A stretch of 28,970 nt of DNA, from the IMG/VR virus record IMGVR_UViG_3300021963_000506, positions 1 through 28,970 of that record; one strand, given 5' to 3'. Under the pieces are notes generated by a model. That model did no database searches and was not told where the DNA came from. It saw only the letters and a program-made list of their open reading frames with translations. This document shows, one piece after another, positions 22,529 to 28,970 of the stretch. Positions within the stretch are counted from its first letter, which is position 1. The number at the start of each line of letters is the position of its first letter. The translations under genes and the position numbers were made by a program. The DNA is from a virus.

Positions 22529-22535
22529 GGGCTTT

Positions 22536-23447
22536 TTACCAAGGATCACCAGATAATTTTACTGATGAAGCCATTTTTTCTGATTCAAACTTAAAACGAA
22601 TCTTCATTATTTTCTTTTCACCAGCTTTTACGCCAATAGATTCATTACCAACTATCTCTAATTTTATCTCGTATTTACTTAAGGCTCTAAGCTTTTCATT
22701 ATCTGTAGGATCCATAACAACTGCTTTATATGGAGGTTTACTTCCCTGACCAGTAACTTTTACGTAAGGAGGAATTAATATTTCTGCGTCCATCCAATCA
22801 GATAATAGATACTTCATTAAGTCTTTCTGATTAAATTTCTTTAGTCTTGTATATAATTCATCACGCATTGCAGCTAGAATCTTAACGCCAATTTCTTCTG
22901 TATGCTTTTTAATACCAGGATTATTTCTAATATAATTTTTACGATCCTGAGCACTTGGAGGTAACTTAAATTTTATAATAGTTTGTTTTAATTGATTATC
23001 ATATTCATCTGCTAATTTAATTCCTAAATTACGATCTACTGTACCTAATCCTGGATTCTTAAATCCAATGTCTCCACTACCCTTTGTAGCTTTAGCAGAT
23101 AATCCTAAGAAACCTTTATTAGGTCCACTACTAAATTGAATTAATATATCAGTTGGGTTTTTCTTTTGATCTACTGGAGCTCCAAACGCAGCCGACATAG
23201 AACCCGGTCTAGCGGTCCACCATACGCCTTTAACTGAATTAGAATACCCGTTCTGTTTAGCCCATATTAAAAATTCTTTAGCCATAGCTTCAGCTTTACC
23301 GATAGCATCACTCACTTCATCTGGCTTAGCTTCTTTACAACGGTTATTATACTGAGTTTGCGCGTCCTTATCGTACCACTTGTTTCCGTTAAGGACGAAT
23401 CCTGTATAAATTTCATTAATATCAGATAATATAGTATTAGCCGTCAT
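22536..23447 (-). CDS. Conserved phage protein, possible PD-(D/E)xK-like fold, 303 aa
   Basis: The ATG has GGAG five bases upstream and follows a TATAAATA late box. The central block PTDILIQFSSGPNKGFLGLSAKAT has Asp, a hydrophobic strand, and SAK where restriction-type nucleases have (D/E)xK after a DILI strand. GVWWTARPGSM and WMDAEILIPPYVKVTGQG are further conserved-looking motifs. I recall relatives in T4-like phages without function. The nuclease idea is inference from one motif and could be wrong. It precedes the ligase-like gene by 43 bases. Confidence 0.75.
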   Translation of the reverse strand: MTANTILSDINEIYTGFVLNGNKWYDKDAQTQYNNRCKEAKPDEVSDAIGKAEAMAKEFLIWAKQNGYSNSVKGVWWTARPGSMSAAFGAPVDQKKNPTDILIQFSSGPNKGFLGLSAKATKGSGDIGFKNPGLGTVDRNLGIKLADEYDNQLKQTIIKFKLPPSAQDRKNYIRNNPGIKKHTEEIGVKILAAMRDELYTRLKKFNQKDLMKYLLSDWMDAEILIPPYVKVTGQGSKPPYKAVVMDPTDNEKLRALSKYEIKLEIVGNESIGVKAGEKKIMKIRFKFESEKMASSVKLSGDPW

Positions 23448-23474
23448 GACTTCTCCATGTATAATATTATACTA

Positions 23475-23482
23475 TATTTATA
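23475..23482 (-). promoter_or_regulatory. T4-type late promoter TATAAATA
   Basis: The exact T4 late -10 sequence (recognised in T4 by gp55 sigma with gp33/gp45) lies in intergenic DNA. It sits 28 bases before the ATG and directly after the terminator of the previous operon. It would drive the virion block below it. A second TATAAT-like run follows at about 23468, but with no good -35. Confidence 0.65.
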
Positions 23483-23488
23483 AAACTA

Positions 23489-23510
23489 AAATCGCCCCGA
23501 AGGGCGATTT
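23489..23510 (-). terminator. Rho-independent terminator after the methyltransferase gene
   Basis: AAATCGCCC-TTCG-GGGCGATTT is a nine-pair stem with a TTCG tetraloop one base past the stop. It is followed by TAGTTTTATA, which supplies a broken T-run. It ends the DNA-modification operon and separates it from the late promoter immediately downstream. Confidence 0.85.
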
Positions 23511-23511
23511 G

Positions 23512-24696
23512 TTAGAAGAAGGACTCAAGACTTGGTATGTCTACCTTATCTCGAATCTCATAGGTCTTTTGGCCATTAAACTGATAGACGAGATTAGCAT
23601 TAATCTTATCTCTCTTGCCTTCAAGAGATGCCTTTATCTCATTTGCCATGTCTGTAGCAGTTCCTACGGGAACGTTCTGGCATACGTGATTTAGATATCT
23701 TGATGGATTTAGAAGCTCAAAGTCTTCTGGTAAACCCATGATACTCATAGCTTCACGATAGGTTAGGTATCTATCTTCAGTGGGATGAGTTAGCAAATTG
23801 GGATAGTGACCAACGAATGCTCCAATATGTCCCTTAGGAACAGTTGTTAGTCTTCGCATAATATTACCCTCACCTTGCAACTTAGTGAAGATTCTATCAC
23901 ATCGTTCTGCGGCTCGGTCAAGACCTTGTGACCTCATCCATTGACCAACCTCATCGTACTTCTTTCCTTTACGCTCAAGCCAATCCATTGCATTATCGGT
24001 TTTCTCGATAATATTATAGAAGTCTTTATGAGTGATACCACCTTCAAGTTCTTCTAAAACATAACGATACATAGGATCCCACTTGCTTGGAATCTTCTCG
24101 TTAGTAACTATTTGCTGTGAAGCATTCTTAGATACTCCATTGAACACACTCTCGATTGTATTGAGAGGTTTATCAAAGTAATTAAACAAAGGAACAGTCT
24201 TACCTTTCCAGAAGAAATAGAAAGACCTTTCACGGATCTGAGGAACGCCGTGCAACAGTGACTTAGTCCTATAGATAGACATAGTGTAACCATTACGTGT
24301 AGCAATATCGTGTAGTTTATCTACGATAGGCTTACCAAGCTTACCTGCAAATCCTGGCGCATTCTCTCCCCACATTACCATCGGCTTAATTTGTTCTAGC
24401 ACGTATGTTGTGGTAGTATACATCCATTCATTCGCTGCTGCATCTGAACTGGCGTATCCACTAAGCGACGACAAACCTGCGCAAGGACAAGTCGTACCAA
24501 CTACGTCAACGTAATGAGGATGCTTTCCACCTTCATCTAGCAAGATGTATGGAACATCTTTGTAATGATTTACGAGATGTGAATCATTAGAATTGAATGG
24601 ACTATACGAAAGAAGATAGTCTGGTTTACTTCCAAATGCGGCGGCTTGGCCGAGCGCTTGTCCACCAATAAGTGGTACGATAAAGGCATGCTTCAT
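23512..24696 (-). CDS. Divergent C5-cytosine DNA methyltransferase
   Basis: The catalytic motif IV is intact (TTCPCAGLS, Pro71-Cys72). So are ENAPGF (motif VI, 111-116), QIRERSFYF (motif VIII, 153-161), YREAMSIMGLPEDF (motif IX region) and CQNVPVGTATD (motif X). The AdoMet end is atypical: motif I reads VPLIGGQALG without the usual D/E-x-F-x-G-x-G start, and the acidic residue of motif II falls in LLSYSPFN with none present. The protein overlaps agt by four bases and ends at a terminator. It probably acts on cytosine C5 in DNA. Why a phage with hydroxymethylcytosine needs it is unclear. Confidence 0.85.
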   Translation of the reverse strand: MKHAFIVPLIGGQALGQAAAFGSKPDYLLSYSPFNSNDSHLVNHYKDVPYILLDEGGKHPHYVDVVGTTCPCAGLSSLSGYASSDAAANEWMYTTTTYVLEQIKPMVMWGENAPGFAGKLGKPIVDKLHDIATRNGYTMSIYRTKSLLHGVPQIRERSFYFFWKGKTVPLFNYFDKPLNTIESVFNGVSKNASQQIVTNEKIPSKWDPMYRYVLEELEGGITHKDFYNIIEKTDNAMDWLERKGKKYDEVGQWMRSQGLDRAAERCDRIFTKLQGEGNIMRRLTTVPKGHIGAFVGHYPNLLTHPTEDRYLTYREAMSIMGLPEDFELLNPSRYLNHVCQNVPVGTATDMANEIKASLEGKRDKINANLVYQFNGQKTYEIRDKVDIPSLESFF

Positions 24697-25898
24697 AGGT
24701 TATCTTTTATCTTTTGCATCATCTCTGCAAATGTATGCTGAGAATCTTGGTGTTGTTTATAAAATTCAAATGCCATATTACGATACTCATCTCGCATAAC
24801 CTGATCTTTAGACAACTTAGCAATTAAATCATAAGCTGGTTGCATATCATTATCATCGAGCCAAACGGTACCATTGTCCTTGCAATTGATTAGCTTATCG
24901 CCAAACTTACGATGAGTACAACGTTCGCCATAACTCTTACGGAAGACTGGAACTACGCCAGTGCATGCAACTTCGCAGTGAGTATATTCAATCGAACGCT
25001 CAATGAATCGTTCATCAAGGATTGATAATTGGTATCCAAATCCACATGCCGACATACGATAAAGCATCTGCTCGTTTATATATGGACCAAACACATAAGC
25101 TGGTTGATCCTTCTGCATGTTAATCGTATTGATGTCATCGGCAATGTGACCATGAAACTCCGATAATTCTCTGAAGGCAAGATACGCTGGTGATTTTTCA
25201 ATACCTTCGAACGTAGTAATACAACCATTAGGACGTAGGAATTCATTATGAAACTTAAACATTTGGACATAGCCTTTCCAACTTGTGGTACGGCCAATCC
25301 ATTTATGTTCGTTTGGTCTAGTCTGATCAATGTCAAGCCAGTACTTAGCTCTCACTGCATCGAAGTCCATTCCTGGTTGAAAGTTAAGAATAGTCTTAGA
25401 CTTATCTTCTTCAAGGAATCCAGCTAAACCTCCGCCATCAGTTACTGTGGAAACATACCTAGCGAAATCGTTATTAGTACTATGGCCAAAAAGAATGCTA
25501 GCTTTTCTAACAGACTCATTGATTGCGGCATTGCGCTTGATTGAAAGAGATGAGTGGTCATGTTGAATGAGAACAACTGGTTTGACAATTTCGTCTAGTG
25601 CTCTCTTAAACTGATTAATACATTCTTCACTATGACCTACCGATGGTAGACTATTGATGATGACTACATCAGCCTTGTTACAACCCTCGATCATCTTATT
25701 AGTTTCTTCAGGCTTTGCAAACTTCAATTGTACTACGTTCGAAACATCATGGGCATTCTTGCGAGTCCACGATTTATCTTTAGACGAGAAGACAACAAAG
25801 TCGTATCCATTCTTTGCCATCCATTTAGTTTGCTCAACAGTAAATTTAGTGACACCGCATCCTTCAATACCGCGTCCCATAATGATTGCGACTTTCAT
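24693..25898 (-). CDS. agt: Alpha-glucosyltransferase for hydroxymethylcytosine DNA
   Basis: The 401-aa protein follows T4 AGT (400 aa) block by block: RGIEGCGVTKFTVEQ, IQHDHSSLSIKRN, KWIGRTTSWKGYVQMF, EGIEKSPAYLAF, MSACGFGYQLS, IEYTHCEVACTGVVPVF and QHQDS. T4 AGT transfers glucose from UDP-glucose to hydroxymethylcytosine in DNA with alpha linkage. The ATG at 25898 overlaps the preceding stop (ATGA), and an upstream extension is unlikely. It lies in one operon with dCMP hydroxymethylase and dCMP deaminase, which supports the substrate. Confidence 0.93.
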   Translation of the reverse strand: MKVAIIMGRGIEGCGVTKFTVEQTKWMAKNGYDFVVFSSKDKSWTRKNAHDVSNVVQLKFAKPEETNKMIEGCNKADVVIINSLPSVGHSEECINQFKRALDEIVKPVVLIQHDHSSLSIKRNAAINESVRKASILFGHSTNNDFARYVSTVTDGGGLAGFLEEDKSKTILNFQPGMDFDAVRAKYWLDIDQTRPNEHKWIGRTTSWKGYVQMFKFHNEFLRPNGCITTFEGIEKSPAYLAFRELSEFHGHIADDINTINMQKDQPAYVFGPYINEQMLYRMSACGFGYQLSILDERFIERSIEYTHCEVACTGVVPVFRKSYGERCTHRKFGDKLINCKDNGTVWLDDNDMQPAYDLIAKLSKDQVMRDEYRNMAFEFYKQHQDSQHTFAEMMQKIKDNL

Positions 25899-26452
25899 TC
25901 TTCTTCGCTCCATTCTCCAGTTTTATTTCGCTCTGCAGCAGCATCTTCTCCGTAAATTTCATCGGCATGAGCATCGCATACGGTTCGGTGCCAGCCTTGA
26001 TAATAAGTACGACCAGGAGAACCACATTGTTCACAGGTACGATAGCTCATATGCTCTGCAAACGAAATATAATTATAGTGCTCGTCTGTGCCACCTTCAA
26101 CATAGAATCTAAGTCCGCCAAACTTTTCTTTTACTTGAGATGCAACAGGCACTAATTCTTTTTGTCTTTCCATTTCTAGACGACGTTCTTCAACTTCTTC
26201 AGCTGTAATTGGCTTACCATCTTTCCAAGGCCAACTACCACTCGTGTCATAGTATTCTTTTATGTGTTCGTATCTATCTTTAGCGTATTGATATTTTGAA
26301 GTTAGTTTAGAACACAATATGTCAATGATATTATACCATCCATTGCCGCAATCGAAACCCCAGCACATTGCAGTGTGAGTCATTGGCGCATGACGATTCT
26401 TAAATATCAAAGGATATTTAGCGCATAGTGCTTCATCTAGTTCTTGTTTCAT
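25895..26452 (-). CDS. Conserved Cys-rich phage protein, 185 aa
   Basis: The ATG at 26452 has AAGGA eight bases upstream and starts MKQELDEALCAKYPLIF. Conserved-looking features are MTHTAMCWGFDCGNGW, FGGLRFYVEGG, and a Cys cluster (TCEQCGSPGR, then TVCDAHADE) that would bind zinc. I recall relatives scattered through phages without function. It sits between dCMP deaminase and agt, with ATGA coupling to agt, so it may take part in the modification pathway. That is context only. Confidence 0.8.
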   Translation of the reverse strand: MKQELDEALCAKYPLIFKNRHAPMTHTAMCWGFDCGNGWYNIIDILCSKLTSKYQYAKDRYEHIKEYYDTSGSWPWKDGKPITAEEVEERRLEMERQKELVPVASQVKEKFGGLRFYVEGGTDEHYNYISFAEHMSYRTCEQCGSPGRTYYQGWHRTVCDAHADEIYGEDAAAERNKTGEWSEEE

Positions 26453-26469
26453 TTCAATATTCCTTACAA

Positions 26470-26922
26470 TTAAGACTGAATCCATTCATATTTTACACCG
26501 GTTTCATCAAACATACTACATGTATTAGTCCATGACTCTGTCCAGATATCTGGTACGGCATCATCTGTGATCACTGTTACATTCTCAATTCCCACTTGAA
26601 TGATACCCTTTGCGCATTCTGAGCAGATAGGTAAACCATATACGTATAGCGAAGCGCCATCTAGTGATACGCCATTGAATGTTGCGTTATAGATTACATT
26701 CATTTCTGCATGAACAACAAGACGATACTTTGTAGGTCTATCAGCATATCTATCTATTGAATCTAGTATTCCTCGCGGAAACCCATTATAACCTTGTGCT
26801 AAAATCTGGCCTTTAGAACCTACTGCAACTGCACCAATCTTTCTACTTGGATCTTTACTCCAAGTAGAAACTTCTTTAGCCAGAGATAAATAACGACTTT
26901 GCCAATTCTTCGCGTTTGTCAT
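26470..26922 (-). CDS. cd: dCMP deaminase
   Basis: The zinc and catalytic motif VVHAEMN (H71, E73) and PICSEC (C100, C103) are the cytidine/dCMP deaminase signature. The usual PCxxC is here PICSEC, with Ile before the first Cys. AAGGA five bases before the ATG fixes the start even though it overlaps gene 42 by 47 bases. The enzyme turns dCMP into dUMP, feeding ThyX and lowering unmodified dCMP beside the hydroxymethylase. At 150 aa it is shorter than T4 Cd (193 aa). Confidence 0.93.
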   Translation of the reverse strand: MTNAKNWQSRYLSLAKEVSTWSKDPSRKIGAVAVGSKGQILAQGYNGFPRGILDSIDRYADRPTKYRLVVHAEMNVIYNATFNGVSLDGASLYVYGLPICSECAKGIIQVGIENVTVITDDAVPDIWTESWTNTCSMFDETGVKYEWIQS

Positions 26923-27640
26923 ATTCTTCCTTAGTGATACTCAATTCGCGTGTTTTAACATAATGATCAACAAGATAGAACTGACGCTCATAAATGTGAA
27001 GTGAACCGGCGTTCCATATGATCTCGCCTCGATTATAAAATTTTCCACGATAAGATAGTTCTTGTACTACCTGTTCTAGTACATAAAGTTGCCATGCGTA
27101 GTCATTACGATAACCGGCCCATGCATCATTGCTTCTCATGTTAACAACTGCATATACTCTTCCGTCACGAATCAAGTATTGAACTGTATTAGTACACATG
27201 AAGTCTGATCGACCAGCCTTGTTATGATCACCCCACATCGTAGGACGTGTGTAAATCATAGTTGCACGACGAGAATCTGGACGATCTTCAAGTTCAGTTA
27301 CAACATGAAGAAACTGATTATTGTTTTCGCCTGAATAGATACACCATCCATAATTAGAATTGATATAACCATCTTTATCAGCCACTTGTTTCCAGATAGC
27401 AGGAGGTCCACCGGGAATATCATTTACGTTCAGTGACATAGACTTATACCAGTCGAGTTCTCGTTGAACGTAATCTTCATTCACTGTACCAAAGATAAGA
27501 GGTGAATTAGCCCAAAAGCTAACACCCATGATCTCGATAGTTTTGACACCAGACTTATCAGTTACAAACTTACCTTCACGATATAACCGCGCAAATTCTG
27601 TACGAATATCATGTACAGTCAGTCTAGAAACACCCATCAT
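26876..27640 (-). CDS. 42: dCMP hydroxymethylase (T4 gene 42 type)
   Basis: Belongs to the thymidylate synthase superfamily and closely follows T4 gp42: DKSGVKTIEIMGVSF, VQRELDWYKSMSL, INSNYGW, DFMCTNTVQYLIRD with catalytic Cys149 (Cys148 in T4), and MRSNDAWAGYRNDYAW with Asp180 (Asp179 in T4) that selects cytosine. It makes 5-hydroxymethyl-dCMP from dCMP with methylene-tetrahydrofolate. It starts at an ATG coupled to the preceding stop. Another ATG follows immediately. Length 254 aa versus 246 in T4. Confidence 0.95.
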   Translation of the reverse strand: MMGVSRLTVHDIRTEFARLYREGKFVTDKSGVKTIEIMGVSFWANSPLIFGTVNEDYVQRELDWYKSMSLNVNDIPGGPPAIWKQVADKDGYINSNYGWCIYSGENNNQFLHVVTELEDRPDSRRATMIYTRPTMWGDHNKAGRSDFMCTNTVQYLIRDGRVYAVVNMRSNDAWAGYRNDYAWQLYVLEQVVQELSYRGKFYNRGEIIWNAGSLHIYERQFYLVDHYVKTRELSITKEEYDKREELAKSLFISG

Positions 27641-28134
27641 TCTTCGAATCTCCCTGTTGGAATATATTTTCCAACTGCATCTTCCTGTGCTACTACACCT
27701 TCAAATTGGGCAATTGTATTTCGTTTTTGGGGTACCGCATCAATACGGAATTTAGTAGGATACAAATCTGTAGTTGGATGTGTTGCTTTACTAGTACGAC
27801 GATTAAAGATGTCCTTACCCATTTCTTGACCATCAATATCGCCACGCATATATGCAACAAGGAATGAAGCATAGTTAATCATATCAATCGCCGAGTCTTC
27901 GACTGATTCAAAATTAACTTTACCACCTTGCTCCATAGTTTCAAGTACTGAATACATGCGAAGCATCTTACCATTGATCGTATCTAGAATAGTATAAACG
28001 CCACGCGGATAGTGATCAGCTTGGCGTACACGACTCAATGGATTCTGATAGTCTTGGCCTTTGCGTTCTTGAAGTTGAGCAGCTTCCATCAGGATGTTTG
28101 CTGATTCGCGACTAAATTGTTTTCCTTCTTTCAT
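27637..28134 (-). CDS. DUF1599-like nucleotide-modification-associated protein, 165 aa
   Basis: The ATG at 28134 has GAGGA five bases upstream. An upstream TTG opening is not needed. The motif set QERKGQDYQNP, then KMLRMYSVLETM, then VEDSAIDMINYASFLVAYM is what I recall for the helical, MazG-like domain DUF1599 (nucleotide-modification-associated domain 1), common in phages with modified bases. Its enzymatic role is not established. The position directly before gene 42 fits handling of modified or unmodified dNTPs. Confidence 0.75.
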   Translation of the reverse strand: MKEGKQFSRESANILMEAAQLQERKGQDYQNPLSRVRQADHYPRGVYTILDTINGKMLRMYSVLETMEQGGKVNFESVEDSAIDMINYASFLVAYMRGDIDGQEMGKDIFNRRTSKATHPTTDLYPTKFRIDAVPQKRNTIAQFEGVVAQEDAVGKYIPTGRFEE

Positions 28135-28135
28135 A

Positions 28136-28783
28136 TTATTCCTCTTCTTTAACAAAATTTAAATCATCGTAATATTCTTTAGTACGAGTTTCCATGCTTC
28201 TGATTATAACACAATCTCCACGTTTAGAAGCAGTAAAATGATCATAATAATTATTAGTAGCCTTTTTATCATTGCGATAAAGACTAGGCGTCCAGTAGTT
28301 ATCAAACGTTTTTGGATTAATTACTAGACTAAAATTGATTCCATAGTGATCTGGAAATTCATCAACATAACCAGTTACTAAAGCGTTAAGCTTTAAAGCA
28401 TGCTTTCTGAACGTACCAACTTGGGTTTGCTTCATTGAAAACCACTTACCAATCATGCGTTTGAATTCTAGTTTGTAAACATCTGGATGACGATAATGGA
28501 CTACATCATACATAAAACTTTCTTCATTGCGGTGATTCCATAAGTTAGGATTTCGTTCCGATAATTCTCCAACACTTAATAGAACCGATTCTAACGCAAA
28601 TTCGCCTGCAATTCTAGAACAATTACGATAAACTTCTTCATAACTACGACCTTGTCGATTACGAATAGGACATGAATAGATGTCATCAGCCATTGGCTTT
28701 ACATAAGCATCTACGGCTTGTTTAGAAACTTTAATGTATTCATTATCGCGAAGTACGCGAGCAAGTTCACTGATGTAACTCAT
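28136..28783 (-). CDS. Hypothetical protein, 215 aa
   Basis: A soluble, charged protein starting MSYISELARVLRDNEYI, coupled to the upstream stop (ATGA). Blocks such as YVKPMADDIYSCPIRNRQGR, RNCSRIAGEFALES and YGINFSLVINPKTF are visible, but none that I recognise as a family. No TM segments or obvious nucleotide-binding motif. It is the second gene of the modification operon in this window, so a linked function is possible but unsupported by motifs. Confidence 0.7.
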   Translation of the reverse strand: MSYISELARVLRDNEYIKVSKQAVDAYVKPMADDIYSCPIRNRQGRSYEEVYRNCSRIAGEFALESVLLSVGELSERNPNLWNHRNEESFMYDVVHYRHPDVYKLEFKRMIGKWFSMKQTQVGTFRKHALKLNALVTGYVDEFPDHYGINFSLVINPKTFDNYWTPSLYRNDKKATNNYYDHFTASKRGDCVIIRSMETRTKEYYDDLNFVKEEE

Positions 28784-28970
28784 AGCATGAACTTTTTCAA
28801 AACTTGATTAGCCTGAGTCGTATCTTCAACATTATCCTTCAGCTCAAGCAATCCTACGACGAGTTCTGACTTATGCATAGCAAGTAGTTCCAAAGCATAG
28901 TCAATATCATCAGTGTCTGCCTGATCCATCCAGTCGTCAAAGACTTCAGTAGTAATATTCAGAAGGAAGT
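28780..28970 (-). CDS. C-terminal part of an unknown protein (partial)
   Basis: The last 62 codons of a gene entering from the right edge. The acidic helical sequence includes FDDWMDQADTDDIDYALEL and ends KKFML. The stop TGA overlaps the next ATG. With so little present no function can be proposed. The open frame, with coding-like composition to the edge, supports a real gene. Confidence 0.6.
   Translation of the reverse strand, partial: FLLNITTEVFDDWMDQADTDDIDYALELLAMHKSELVVGLLELKDNVEDTTQANQVLKKFML

Noticed and set aside
25654-26112. Longest plus-strand frame, 152 codons opposite agt
   Set aside because: No ribosome binding site or recognisable protein, and it lies opposite a gene with a strong T4 match. 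It is a shadow frame.
1-28970. tRNA genes, CRISPR arrays, insertion sequences, integrase or attachment sites
   Set aside because: No cloverleaf-like sequence, regular repeat-spacer array, transposase or integrase motif was seen on either strand. A tRNA scan was not possible here.

Overview
The window is part of an AT-rich, T4-like myovirus genome, and every supported gene lies on the minus strand. Several T4 hallmarks can be read directly: dCMP hydroxymethylase (gene 42), T4-type alpha-glucosyltransferase (agt), dCMP deaminase, class I ribonucleotide reductase, a DsbA-like DNA-binding protein, T4-type capsid targeting sequences on internal head proteins and two TATAAATA late-promoter boxes. 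Several small families (a zinc ribbon, a 211-aa conserved protein, a TM protein beside nrdA, a Dps, a GH19 endolysin) are ones I associate with marine T4-like phages. The host cannot be read from the sequence. Genes are packed tightly, with many TAATG or ATGA stop/start overlaps, and no stretch over about 180 bases lacks a gene.

Layout, right to left in the direction of transcription. (1) 28970-23512 is a DNA hypermodification operon: two unknown genes, a nucleotide-modification-associated (DUF1599-like) protein, dCMP hydroxymethylase, dCMP deaminase, a zinc-finger protein, alpha-glucosyltransferase and a divergent C5-cytosine methyltransferase. It closes with a TTCG-loop terminator. (2) 23482-12484 is a late virion block that begins at a TATAAATA box. 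It holds a possible nuclease-like protein, a ligase-like protein, two structural proteins, three more capsid-targeted proteins (one with a nucleotidyltransferase domain), a Dps, a large multi-site internal protein with an EF-hand loop and an AT-hook, an Ig-like structural protein, two conserved proteins and a small capsid-targeted protein. (3) 12484-9594 is a lysis region: a two-gene spanin pair, a GH19 endolysin and several small membrane or secreted proteins, including holin candidates. (4) 9589-3875 is a nucleotide-metabolism operon with its own promoter: thyX, nrdA, a TM protein, thioredoxin, nrdB and a class II aldolase, followed by conserved small proteins. (5) 3900-1 is a run of small accessory genes: GIY-YIG-like, membrane coiled-coil, a DUF2693-like protein, dsbA-like and an unknown 385-aa protein. 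It carries three copies of a near-identical promoter.

Together these genes suggest a phage that makes hydroxymethyl-dCTP precursors, glucosylates its DNA and loads a set of enzymes into its head. At least five proteins begin with the consensus M-[KL]-x-[FYL]-x-x-[FYL]-I-x-E. This matches the T4 capsid targeting sequence MKTYQEFIAE, which is cleaved after Glu10 by the prohead protease. Two of them carry nucleotidyltransferase signatures: KWDG as in ligases, and a TTGH/SGTKMR pair as in NMN adenylyltransferase-like enzymes. The combination of glucosylated DNA and packaged internal proteins parallels T4, where packaged IPI* protects glucosylated DNA from type IV restriction. A five-member promoter family (TGTACA, 17 bp, TATAAT-like) drives the non-late genes. 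One member sits so close to the ligase-like gene that its transcript would be leaderless.
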